A DNA stretch of 64,000 nt. Source: Aureococcus anophagefferens. Lineage: Eukaryota > Sar > Pelagophyceae > Pelagomonadales > Pelagomonadaceae. A model generated the notes under the pieces. It saw nothing but the letters and a program-made list of their open reading frames with translations. It was not told the origin of the DNA and did no database searches. This document shows, piece by piece, positions 43,501 through 51,752 of this stretch. The stretch lies in NCBI RefSeq assembly GCF_000186865.1, contig NW_008705568.1:1463506-1527505 (forward strand). Direction: 5' to 3'. The position numbers and the translations under genes are program-made. The stretch's first letter is position 1, and every line of letters starts with the position of its first letter.

Positions 43501-46500
43501 GGACTACCTCCAGTACCTGGGGCGGGAGACGGAACGATTGACGGAGCGGTCCATCGCGGACCTGAACAACTTTGGGGGCTCGAAGATCGTCTTCGAGCGC
43601 GGCCGCAACTCCGACGAGCTGATTCCCGTGTCCGTGGCGAACGGCGACGGCGAGTGCGCGGACGTCATCGGCTACGGCTGCTACCCGACGCGCATGATCC
43701 TGGAGATCGGCTACAAGCAGCGCGTGTCCGACACGTGGAAGGAGAAGAACATCATTTTTGCCTTTTTGCATTTCGTGGAGTTCAACACCGCGGGCGTCGA
43801 TCCCACCGTCGAGCTGCCCGAGTACACCTTACTTTTAAGCTACCACCCGCTGGACTACATCGACCTGATTATCTGGTTCGCCTTCGAGACCAAGGTGTTT
43901 ATCGGCATCTTCGCCTTCACGGGCGGCATGACGGTGCTCGTCGGCTTCGTGCTCTGGGTTTCTGTGCGATTAACTACCGCCCTGGAGAACCCGCCGCGGC
44001 TCCGGATCTGGTCCATGCTGCTGCTGATCTCGGGCCCGCCGACGCAGGGCGTGATCTTGGGCTTGTTTCCCATCACGCTGGCCATGCTGACCATGACGGT
44101 CATGGTGCGCCAGGTCATCCCCGCGCACGTGCTCTTCGCGTTCCAGCCCGGGTTCCCGTTGGAGAACCGCGCGGACAGCATCTACGCGGAGATGATGGCG
44201 GGCATGGCCTTCAACTACCTCCTCTACAGCGGCGAGGGCGGCGAGAGCATGGACCGGGGGCTGATGCCCATCGAGTGGAGCGACCCGGTGATCATCAAGG
44301 AGAAGCTCGACGCCGCGCGCAAGGGCCGGCTCGGGCTCTCGTTCATCATGATGGCCATCATGTGCTGGTACGCGGGCTGCCGCATGTTCCTGCCGGACCG
44401 CATCTCCCAGCGCGAGATCGACATGCAGAAGCGGCGGGACCCGGCGGCGGAGAAGGAGGACATCTGGAAGCCCAACATGTGGAAGCGGTCGAACCTGATC
44501 TTCTCGTCCTTCATGATCGGGCTGCTGTGCTGCGTCGTCTGCGAGTTCTCCTACTGGCAGTACTTCGGCACCTACATCTGGTTCGTGATCATCGGGCTGC
44601 GGCCCATCGGCCAGTTTTTAGGGGCCATCGTGGACAACCAGTTGCAGGAAGCTTTGCTATCGGCGCCGGTGATGACGGCGTTCGACGTGACGTGCGGCGT
44701 CGTCACCTTGTCGTGCGACGACTTCGTCGACTTCCTCGGCGGCTATTTCATCGAATTGGGCATGGGGCTCGTGGAGCAGATCTATTTCGATCCGGGGCTG
44801 GCGGACTTCCTGGATTGGTTGTTTGAGTTCGTGGGCGGTCTGTGGTCCGCGTTTTTGGGCTCGTTGCCGAAGTGGGTCCGCGGCGGCTCCGCGAAGGTCG
44901 AGGAGAAGGTCGAGGAGGAGGCGAACTTCGCGAAGCGCGAGCTCGAGGGCGTCGTCGCCGAGGGCGGCGAGACCGTCGAGCCGATCCTCGACGCCTACGG
45001 CGGCTACTCGACGGGCGCGATGGCTCTATTGTACAACGTCTTCGTGCTGCTGATCCTCATCGCGTACCGCAACGAGGTCCAGATGACGATCATCTACAAC
45101 ATTAAGAATCTCGACATGCTCTACTTCCTCCTCTTTTCTCTCATTCTGATCCCCTTCCAGTTCGTCGCGGACGTCTTCACGCTGTCGGTGCTCGAGCTCT
45201 TCCACGGGTGGAAGATCTACGACTACCTGATCTACACGCGGTACCGCTTCCTCCAGCGGGAGACGAAGTGGAAGGGCCTCGAGGATTCGTTGGACGAGTG
45301 CATCGACGAGTCCGTGCGCACGCTGGACCAGATGTGCTTCTCCTCGCAGTACTACATGATGCTCACGATCCACGTCAACGGCATCATGATGTTCGTCTTC
45401 GGGATCCAGATGATGCTCCAGGCGAACTACAACTTCTTCGGCGACCAGATGGCGCCCTTCATCGTCGGTCTGGGCTACTTTGTGTGCTGGGCCGTGGAGT
45501 GGGGCGTCATCAAGCTCGCGCTGCTCGTGAAGCTCTGGCGCGTGAAGCACGAAAACACCGCGTGGCACACGCAGATGCAGGAGCAGGACGAGTTCGAGAT
45601 CCCCGGCTGGGAGGACCTGAAGGGGTCGTCCCACGACGCCTTCATGATGAACCAGAGGATCACGTCCGAGACGTTCCGCTTCAAGTTCTTGAACTACAAC
45701 CGCGCGTGGCTCATCAACCAGCTGCCGTCCATACTGACGCCGCGGACGCTGCGGCGGTCGCGGCCCTACCTCATCAACCAGTTCACGCGCATCCTGAACC
45801 AGCTCAACCAGGACATCTCCTCGGACTCGGAGGACGACGGCGCCAAGTTCGGGCCCGTGGCCTTGAAGGCGTCGTCGCGGCAGATCGTGCGCTGGTGGCT
45901 CGCGCAGGCGCGGCGGCGCATGCGCCTCCGGGAGGTCGTGCAGCCTTTGATTTCCAAGGCGCGGGGCACGCAGTGCGAGAACTGCCTGAGCCGGCGCCAG
46001 CTCCAGGTCGAGTGCGTCGTCCCTCTCGAGGTCTTGGCGGCCCAGTTCGACGCGGAGAACCCGGACCAGGAGTTCGACCAGGTCGCCTGGAAGACGTTCT
46101 GGATCAAGAACCAGCGCTACCGCACGATCTGCATGAACTGCATCGCCAAGGCCAAGCTCGAGGAGCGCAAGGAGGCCGCGGCCGTCGCCGCCGACGGCGA
46201 GTTCGGCGACGACGACGACGACGACGACGACGGCCGGCCCAAGTGGGGGCCCGTCTTCCTCTCGCCCGCGTCGCGCGCCATCCTCATCAAGTGGCACCGC
46301 ATGGCGTCGACGAAGCTCTTCGGCAAGGGCGGCAAGCGCCGCGCGGCCGCGCGCGCGGAGCTCAGCGACGACGAGGGCGACGCGCCCCAGTTCAAGTCCC
46401 TCAAGCCCCTCGACATCGACGCCGCCTCGCGGGCCATCGCCGTCAAGTGGCTCCGCACGGCCCGCGCGAACCTCCAGAACCTCGGCGACGACGGCGCGAC

Positions 46501-46564
46501 GAAGCGGCGCAGGCGCCGGCCCAAGAAGGGCGAGAAGTCCAAGAGCCGCAAGAGCAAGAAGTAA
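19593..46564 (+). CDS. Giant IPT/TIG-repeat multi-span membrane protein (8,849 residues)
   Basis: Exons 19593-39489, 39701-41215 and 41427-46564 total 26,550 nt, an exact 8,850 codons. In order: signal peptide (residues 1-26); three related beta-sandwich modules of about 140 residues (to about 460, marked by LPAGVHTVALEW, LAPGSHTATLQW); cadherin-like/bacterial-Ig-like modules (about 465-800); then about 60 IPT/TIG repeats of about 88 residues (about 815-6400), each with the pattern SP.SGP..GGT.V.V.G..F......C.FG and a closing C.AP. Next come Cys-rich TNFR/ephrin-receptor-like repeats (CPPGTF, CPVGYYCP, CPEGYFCP), a last TIG-like strand, a folded ectodomain, and about nine to ten membrane helices (about 43850-45530). 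The cytosolic tail has CENC...CMNC, three repeats of an SR.I..KW motif, an acidic run and a Lys-rich end. IPT/TIG stalks occur in plexins, PKHD1 and large protist surface proteins; here a giant adhesin or receptor anchored by a polytopic domain is likely. Both introns are introners. Confidence 0.9.
23111..24959 (+). repeat. Internal duplication in the TIG array, copy 1
   Basis: About 1,849 bp that recur at 26231-28079 with an offset of exactly 3,120 bp (1,040 codons). By eye the copies differ at about eight positions only, so they are about 99.6% identical. They cover about seven TIG repeats. Identity starts abruptly at GCTCGAGCCCGCGTCGGG and stops abruptly after CCCGCGGCCGGCGGC. Confidence 0.95.
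26231..28079 (+). repeat. Internal duplication in the TIG array, copy 2
   Basis: Partner of 23111-24959. Differences from copy 1 include CTGCAC to CTGTAC and GGCTGG to AGCTGG (about 26570-26590), GACGGG to GACAGG (about 27287), and several changes near 27976-28038. Most other TIG repeats in the array are far more diverged from one another. Confidence 0.95.
39490..39700 (+). mobile_element. Introner element, family A, copy 1 (giant-gene intron 1)
   Basis: The body is 39498-39700 (203 bp) with exact 15-bp terminal repeats CTGTGTGGAAATCAA / TTGATTTCCACACAG and the exact 8-bp duplication GCCACCAC (39490-39497, 39701-39708). It splices as a 211-nt GC-AG intron whose donor is the duplication itself, restoring CPLGHHCPGVGN. 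Retention would introduce a stop at about 39535. Sense orientation. Confidence 0.97.
41216..41426 (+). mobile_element. Introner element, family A, copy 2 (giant-gene intron 2)
   Basis: The body is 41224-41426 (203 bp), very similar to copy 1. Same 15-bp terminal repeats and the exact 8-bp duplication GCTACTAC (41216-41223, 41427-41434). A 211-nt GC-AG intron; splicing restores DRWDRYYSPDAET. Sense orientation. Confidence 0.97.
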
Positions 46565-46631
46565 GTTGTGTGCTCGGAGTCCTCTCGGGGGTACGGTGCG
46601 CCGCGCCGAAGCCCCGACGCCCTCTCCCGTG

Positions 46632-47654
46632 TTACAGGCTGCCCGTGGACGCGCGCGCGGACTTGAGCGTGAGCCCCCGGAGGGACACGTGGCAGCTCTT
46701 CGAGCTTCGGAGGCTCCGCGTCGACGCGCCCGGCGCGGGCGTCGCCGGCGCGGACTTCTCCGGGAGGCGCGAGTTGTTCCAGCGGTTGCCGAGCTCGAGC
46801 TTGGGCCGCCGCGCGCGGAAGGGCACCATGCTATCCTTGATCGCGTGGCTGCTGTCGGGCGCGACGACGTAGCTCTCGACCTTGTTCACGGGCGCCCAGC
46901 GCAGGTCCCCGGAGACGTCGTGGGTCGCGGGCGTCCAGGGCGTCGTGCAGTACTCGACGCGGGCGCCCGCGTACTTTTTCGGGTTCGGGTGCCGCCACGT
47001 CGGGAAGACGAACTCCTTGTTGCCGACCCACGCGCCGGGGTCGTTCAGCGTCAGCGACGCGAGGTGCGCGTGCACTCGTTCGAGCTCGTTCTTGTGGCCG
47101 CTCCGCAGGGGCGGGCCGAGCTCCTTGGACCGCTCGCGCACGCGCAGGAAGTAGCCCGGGTTGCTGTAGGGACCCTGCTTCAAGCGGCCGCGCGTCTTGC
47201 CGACGTCGCACAAGCTCACGGTGGCTAGACGCGGCTCCAACCCGTTGACGACCTCGCGCCGCGCGTCGAGCTGGGCCGTCTTGCCCCTATTTAAATCGCC
47301 GCCGCCGCCGTAGTAGGCCCGGGGCACGTAGCGGAGGCCCGAGATCGTGCTCCCGCCGATCTCGCTGCCCTCGTCGCGGTCCCGGAAGGAGTGGTGGAAG
47401 ACCATGCCCGGCGGCTCCTCCGGGTCGCCGAGCATGGTCGAGGACTCGGGCCGCTCCCGCGCCGCGCTCATGGACTGCTCGCGCCGCTCCGCGGCGGCGC
47501 CGCTCATCTCCTCGAAGGTCTTGCCGTAGACGCTCGACAGCACGAAGTCGCGCCGCTGGACCGACTGGCCCTGGGAGCTCTGGTGCCGCCGCAGCTTCGC
47601 CTCCTGGGCCTTGCGGCTCTTCTCCTGGAGGTCGTGGATGCCCAGGGAGTACAT
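46632..47654 (-). CDS. Uncharacterised basic, largely disordered protein
   Basis: 340 residues from the ATG at 47654 (MYSLGIHDLQEKSRK); the open frame extends slightly upstream without an ATG. No signal peptide or membrane helix. It is rich in Arg, Ser, Gly and Pro, with short aromatic motifs (YSNPGYFLRVRERSKELGPP, FVFPTWRHPNPKKY, EYCTTPWTPATHDVSGDL) of the kind seen in microtubule-associated or axonemal inner proteins. That comparison is only stylistic. It is head to head with the IQUB-like axonemal gene 151 bp away, which weakly supports a related role. It converges with the giant gene, 67 bp apart. Not recognised at family level. Confidence 0.65.
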   Translation of the reverse strand: MYSLGIHDLQEKSRKAQEAKLRRHQSSQGQSVQRRDFVLSSVYGKTFEEMSGAAAERREQSMSAARERPESSTMLGDPEEPPGMVFHHSFRDRDEGSEIGGSTISGLRYVPRAYYGGGGDLNRGKTAQLDARREVVNGLEPRLATVSLCDVGKTRGRLKQGPYSNPGYFLRVRERSKELGPPLRSGHKNELERVHAHLASLTLNDPGAWVGNKEFVFPTWRHPNPKKYAGARVEYCTTPWTPATHDVSGDLRWAPVNKVESYVVAPDSSHAIKDSMVPFRARRPKLELGNRWNNSRLPEKSAPATPAPGASTRSLRSSKSCHVSLRGLTLKSARASTGSL

Positions 47655-47805
47655 GGCGGTCCCCACCGCGTCGCTCGAGGAGAGCGCGGCGCTGCCCCCG
47701 GAGATACTGCCGACTGCACGAAACTGGGCGTATCATTGACGCCGCAACGACGCTGCCCCGCTCCTTTGGGCCGCGCGCTGCTGGCCGGGCGCGCCGCGCC
47801 GCACC
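47655..47805. promoter_or_regulatory. Shared divergent promoter, basic protein and IQUB-like gene
   Basis: 151 bp between divergent ATGs. High GC apart from a short AT-richer stretch near 47710-47740. No core element is recognised. Confidence 0.45.
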
Positions 47806-49188
47806 ATGGGCGACGAGAACGTCGAGCCGAGCGAGGAGACGAACCTCGCCGCGTCGAAGCTCCAGGCGTCGATCCGCGGGCACCAGGAGCGCGCGAATCC
47901 CACGAAGCCCCCGCTCAAGGCCTCGGCCGCGGCGCCCGGGAGCGCGGGCGGCGCCCCGGTGATCGTCCAGAACGACGCCGACGAGCAGTGGCCGCCCTAC
48001 GCGGACCCGGAGTACGTCATGCCCGAGACCATCGAGGTCCTGGTGCTGGGGCCCGACGGCGAGGAGCGCGCGGTCGTCACGGTCGACGTCGCGAAATGCA
48101 CGACAAGAAAGCCCTACCTCGGCGGCTACCGCCACAAGAAGACGGGCAAGGTCTACCACCACGCGTCCTGCCAGTCCGCCGAGTTCGGGCTGTTGCCCCA
48201 GCGCAAGAACGTCGAATGCCTGCGAAACCGGGACACGCAGACGTACGAGACGAAGACGCGGTCCGCGCAGTCGAACCGCGAGTACGGCACGCAGATGAAG
48301 CGCGAGGACCTGTTGATGGACGACCGGGGCGACGTCGTGCGCGCGTCGCGCCGCTACTTCACGGCCGCGCAGCTCCTCGAGCTCAAGCGGCAGAAGACGC
48401 AGGTGCTCCAGTGCTTCTGGCGGGGCTACCTCGCGCGGCGGCGCACCTGGGGCATCCGCCAGCGGCTCTACGACGCCCAGGTCGCCGAGGAGCGGGGCGC
48501 GGACGAGGCCGGGCGGGCCGCGAGCCGGCGGCGCCAGTTCGAGGTCGAGCGCCGCATCAACCCGCGGTCCGCGAAGGACTTCGAGCTGTTGTACAACGAG
48601 CTCGAGGCCTGGCGCGCCAAGGAGATGGAGCGCGTGCGGGCCATCCCCGACGCGACGCCCGGCGACGTGAAAGCGGCCATGTCCGACGTCCTCGCGAAGG
48701 AGACGAAAGCTTTGCAGACCATCGACCGCCTCAAGGCCCAGGCCGCCAAGGAGGGCAAGGCGCGGCGCGTCGAGCGCGTCATGGAACTGATGGCTTTCCC
48801 CAAGAAGTGGGAGGCGGGCGACGGCGAGTTGCACGAGGTGCACACGCCGTTCACGACGCGCGCGCAGGAGCTCCGGGACCTGTACCGGGGCCTGGCCACG
48901 GACCGCCTCCCGCCCGACGAGCGGCTCCAGATCCTGCTGAACGTCAAGTGGACCGTCCAGGAGTTCGCGTGCCCGCTCACGCACGACATCGTCGAGCTGT
49001 GCGACCGCGAGGCGGACCTCCTCAACCGCGGCCGCAACGAGAAGTCGCTCGAGGGCCTGCGCAAGCGCACGGAGACCCTCTTCCAGCAGTTCATCGAGAC
49101 GCCGGACTTCAACCCGGAGTCGACGCGCTTCCTCAAGGTGCCCACGTTGCGCCAGATGAACGCGACGCTCGCGCCCACGGCCGAGTAG
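47806..49188 (+). CDS. IQUB-like IQ-motif axonemal protein
   Basis: 460 residues, single exon. A first IQ-like motif is near residues 14-27 (ASKLQASIRGHQ). The central block KPYLGGYRHKKTGKVYHHAS is the signature region of IQUB (IQ motif and ubiquitin-like domain protein), followed by a second IQ motif (VLQCFWRGYLARRR, about 205-218) and a long helical C-terminus. The ubiquitin-like domain of animal IQUB is short or degenerate here (about 73-95). In other organisms IQUB belongs to the radial-spoke/axoneme apparatus and binds calmodulin-type light chains through its IQ motifs. That implies a cilium or flagellum gene set in this organism. Confidence 0.75.
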   Translation: MGDENVEPSEETNLAASKLQASIRGHQERANPTKPPLKASAAAPGSAGGAPVIVQNDADEQWPPYADPEYVMPETIEVLVLGPDGEERAVVTVDVAKCTTRKPYLGGYRHKKTGKVYHHASCQSAEFGLLPQRKNVECLRNRDTQTYETKTRSAQSNREYGTQMKREDLLMDDRGDVVRASRRYFTAAQLLELKRQKTQVLQCFWRGYLARRRTWGIRQRLYDAQVAEERGADEAGRAASRRRQFEVERRINPRSAKDFELLYNELEAWRAKEMERVRAIPDATPGDVKAAMSDVLAKETKALQTIDRLKAQAAKEGKARRVERVMELMAFPKKWEAGDGELHEVHTPFTTRAQELRDLYRGLATDRLPPDERLQILLNVKWTVQEFACPLTHDIVELCDREADLLNRGRNEKSLEGLRKRTETLFQQFIETPDFNPESTRFLKVPTLRQMNATLAPTAE

Positions 49189-49361
49189 GAAAGCGGCCGC
49201 CCCAGGGGGATAAGGGGCGTGCGGCTGAGTGGAAATCGGGGCGTCGTGGAACGTCGCGTGCTCCCCGTTCCAGATGAGCGGAGGACCTTGATTTACCTCA
49301 ACGTGACGCAAAGGTCAGCGGCAGCGCTTCGAATTCGCCGAGATCGAGAGCGCAGCGCATC
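49189..49361. other. Intergenic spacer
   Basis: 173 bp holding the 3' flank of the IQUB-like gene and the 5' leader of the next gene. It has no coding signal or repeat. Confidence 0.4.
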
Positions 49362-50441
49362 ATGGATTCCCTCGCGCAGTGCCTCGCCTCGCCGCCGGCG
49401 CCGGCGTCGCCCGGCGACGACGAGCACGCGCAGCTCGCGCGGAACCTCGCGGCGTCGGCGAGCAACGCGCGCCCCTTCACGACCTGGGGCGAGGCGACGT
49501 CGATCAGCGCCGAGGCCCTCGCGCGGTGCCTGGCCTTCATGGAGGCCTACGACCCCTTCGCGGACGCCGCCGAGGTCGCGGAGCACGAGGCGCTCTGCGC
49601 GGCGCACGGCTGGAGCAAGAGCCGCTTCGGCATCTATGGCGTGACGCCGTGCCGGACGATCGCGCGCGTGCTCGAGGCCTGCGCGCGGCGCGGCGCGGCG
49701 CCGACGGGCTCCGACTGCGTCGTCCTCGGGTCGTCCGTCGGCTGGGTGGCGCTGGGCCTCGCGTTCCTGCTGCCGAACATCCGCACGACCGTGGGGCTGG
49801 AGATCCTCGAGCGGCGCGTCGACGTCGCGCGGGAGGCCCGCGACGAGGCCAACTCGCCCGCGACGTGGGATCTCGACGTCCGCTTCTACCACGGCGACGC
49901 GCGGGCGGGCGAGCGCGCCTTCCAGGGCGCGGCGCTGATCTGGGACTCGCTGGGCTTCGGCGGCGGTGCGCGGGGGGAGGTGCTGGCCGTCGTCGCCAAG
50001 CACGCGCCGCCGGGGTGCGTCGTCGTGACCTACGACGACCTCCCCGCGGGCTTCGACCTCGGGCGCCTCCGGCCATTGGGCGAGCCCCTCGTGCTCCCCA
50101 ACTCCTGGACGCCGAAGCAGCGCTACTACGTCTTCGAGGTCGTCGCCGACGGCGAGGCGCGCGCGGACGTCGCACAAGAGGGCTTCGAACACCCCCTCGC
50201 GCTCACCGACGACGCGCCGCTCCGGGCCCTCGCGGACTCGCACCAGGGCCGGCGGCACCCGGACGCGCTCACGGCCGACGGCGCGCTGCCCGAGGCGGAC
50301 CAGCGTCCCTTCCTCGACCAGCTCGCCGCGACGCTCGGCACGGACGCGGTCGCGGGCTTCCTCGCGCCCGCGCCGACGGCCGCGCCGGCCGCGGCGCCGA
50401 GCGCGCCCGCGCCGCCCCTGCCCCCGTCCGCGGACGCCTAG
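49362..50441 (+). CDS. Putative class I SAM-dependent methyltransferase-like protein
   Basis: 359 residues, single exon. The central part has a Rossmann-type layout: a glycine-containing motif I (DCVVLGSSVGWVALGLAF, about 125-142), an acidic end of strand 2 (VGLEILERRVDVAREARDEA), then FYHGDAR (motif II/III region) and ALIWDSLGFGGG, with VVVTYDDLP as a later strand. This order is typical of AdoMet-dependent methyltransferases, though motif I is atypical (GSSVGW in place of GxGxG). The N-terminus is helical and the last 30 residues are Ala/Pro-rich. Substrate unknown. It converges with UTP6, stops 10 bp apart. Confidence 0.6.
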   Translation: MDSLAQCLASPPAPASPGDDEHAQLARNLAASASNARPFTTWGEATSISAEALARCLAFMEAYDPFADAAEVAEHEALCAAHGWSKSRFGIYGVTPCRTIARVLEACARRGAAPTGSDCVVLGSSVGWVALGLAFLLPNIRTTVGLEILERRVDVAREARDEANSPATWDLDVRFYHGDARAGERAFQGAALIWDSLGFGGGARGEVLAVVAKHAPPGCVVVTYDDLPAGFDLGRLRPLGEPLVLPNSWTPKQRYYVFEVVADGEARADVAQEGFEHPLALTDDAPLRALADSHQGRRHPDALTADGALPEADQRPFLDQLAATLGTDAVAGFLAPAPTAAPAAAPSAPAPPLPPSADA

Positions 50442-50451
50442 CGAGCTTCTC

Positions 50452-51567
50452 TTAGAGCCGCCGCGCGTGGGCCCGGGCGCCGTCGAGCGCGGCCGCGTGC
50501 TTCGCGTCGAGCGCGCCGCCGGACGCGAAGCGGAAGGCCGCGGCGGCGCGGAGACTCGCGCCGTCGTGGCAGCGGCCGAACGCGCGCGCCGCGTCGCGCG
50601 CGGACCGCGCGTCGCCGCGGCCCGCGGCCGCGCGCGCGGCGTGCGCCGGCGCGGCCGCGAGCACGAGCGTCCGCCGGAGCTCGCGCCGCGTCCGCCGGTC
50701 GTCCCCGTCGGAGGAGGACTCGGACTCGGACTCGTCCTCGTCCTCGCCCGAGCCCGAGTCGTCGCCCGAGTCGTCGTCGCCGTCGGCCGGGAGCCGCGCG
50801 GCGACCGCGGCGCCGCAGGCGCCGTGGTCGCCGCAGGCCCGGCGGAACGCCGCGAGGAGCGTCGCGCGCGCCGCCGGCGCGGCCGCGAGCGCCGCCTCGG
50901 CGACGGCCACGGGCGCGTCGCCCGCGAAGAAGCCGTCGCCGTCGCCCTCGTGCGCGCCGTCGGCGACGCCGAGCGCGTCGCGCCGCGCGGCGAGCGTCGC
51001 GACGTACTTGACCTCGAAGGAGAAGTAGGACGCCCAGAGCTCGACGCAGGTCGCGTGGAGCCGCAGGCCCCGCTGGAGCATGCGCCGCGCGCCGCGCGCA
51101 TTGCCCTGGTCGACCAATTCCCACTTCGCCGCGTGGACCCAGAGCTCGGGCCGCGTGCCGTGGCGCTGGAGCGCGCGCGCGAGGAGGCGCCCGACCATCT
51201 TCGGCGCCTTGTTCCGCTTCGCGTAGGCGACGTACTCGAGCCAGAGGTCCAGGTCCTCGGGGAAGCGCGCGAGCGCGCGCTCGTAGAGCGCGTAGACGTG
51301 GCGGACGCCGAAGAAGTCGCCGGGGCCGCGCTTGCCGCTGGCGAGCCGGCGCGTGCGCGACGCGCGGATGCGGTCGAGCTTGAGCTCGTAGACGACGTAG
51401 CGCAGGAAGCTCGCCCGCGTCGGCTTCGACCCGCCGAGCTCGACCTCGAAGCGCTCGCGGCGCGCCAGGACGCTGCGCGCCTCGGCGCGGCTCAGGATGC
51501 CGCGCTCCTCGAGGTCGATGAGCGCGCTGCGGCCCAGCGGGTCCTGGACGATGGATTCGCTGGACAT
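50452..51567 (-). CDS. UTP6: UTP6-like U3 snoRNP / SSU processome subunit
   Basis: 371 residues from the ATG at 51567 (MSSESIVQDPLG). The N-terminus matches the UTP6 family: LIDLEERGILSRAEARSVL, FLRYVVYELKLDRI then RRLA, and HAT (half-a-TPR) repeats with the Trp/Glu/Tyr pattern (LDLWLEYVAYAKR, PELWVHAAKWEL, VELWASYFSFEVK). UTP6 is part of the UTP-B complex of the small-subunit processome, needed for early 18S rRNA cleavages in the nucleolus. The C-terminal half has an acidic Ser/Asp run and degenerate repeats and is shorter than in yeast and human proteins, so the C-terminal HAT array may be truncated or diverged. Single exon. Confidence 0.85.
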   Translation of the reverse strand: MSSESIVQDPLGRSALIDLEERGILSRAEARSVLARRERFEVELGGSKPTRASFLRYVVYELKLDRIRASRTRRLASGKRGPGDFFGVRHVYALYERALARFPEDLDLWLEYVAYAKRNKAPKMVGRLLARALQRHGTRPELWVHAAKWELVDQGNARGARRMLQRGLRLHATCVELWASYFSFEVKYVATLAARRDALGVADGAHEGDGDGFFAGDAPVAVAEAALAAAPAARATLLAAFRRACGDHGACGAAVAARLPADGDDDSGDDSGSGEDEDESESESSSDGDDRRTRRELRRTLVLAAAPAHAARAAAGRGDARSARDAARAFGRCHDGASLRAAAAFRFASGGALDAKHAAALDGARAHARRL

Positions 51568-51752
51568 CGTGCGGCGGTGCGATCTACTACTTGCGGCCCA
51601 TCGCCTATCGAGATGCTGCAAGTTCAGTGCAACTGGGCTTCACCGTGAGCTCAACCAGCTCTGGTTGAGTTCCGCGGGCCTCCCTCTCCTCCCCGGGCGG
51701 GCGCCAGTCGAGCGCGCGTCCCCTTCAATACCCTGGTCAACCAGGCAGTTTA
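51568..51752. other. Intergenic spacer with a short perfect hairpin
   Basis: 185 bp between the UTP6 start and the stop of the upstream membrane-protein gene. CTCAACCA (51650-51657) and TGGTTGAG (51662-51669) form a perfect 8-bp stem with a 4-nt loop, and TGGTCAACCA follows near 51738. Function unknown. Confidence 0.4.

Noticed and set aside
49241..49320. Possible introner remnant (GTGGAAATC, later GATTTACC) upstream of the methyltransferase-like gene
   Set aside because: No core sequence, no paired terminal repeat and no duplication; similarity is limited to a few bases.
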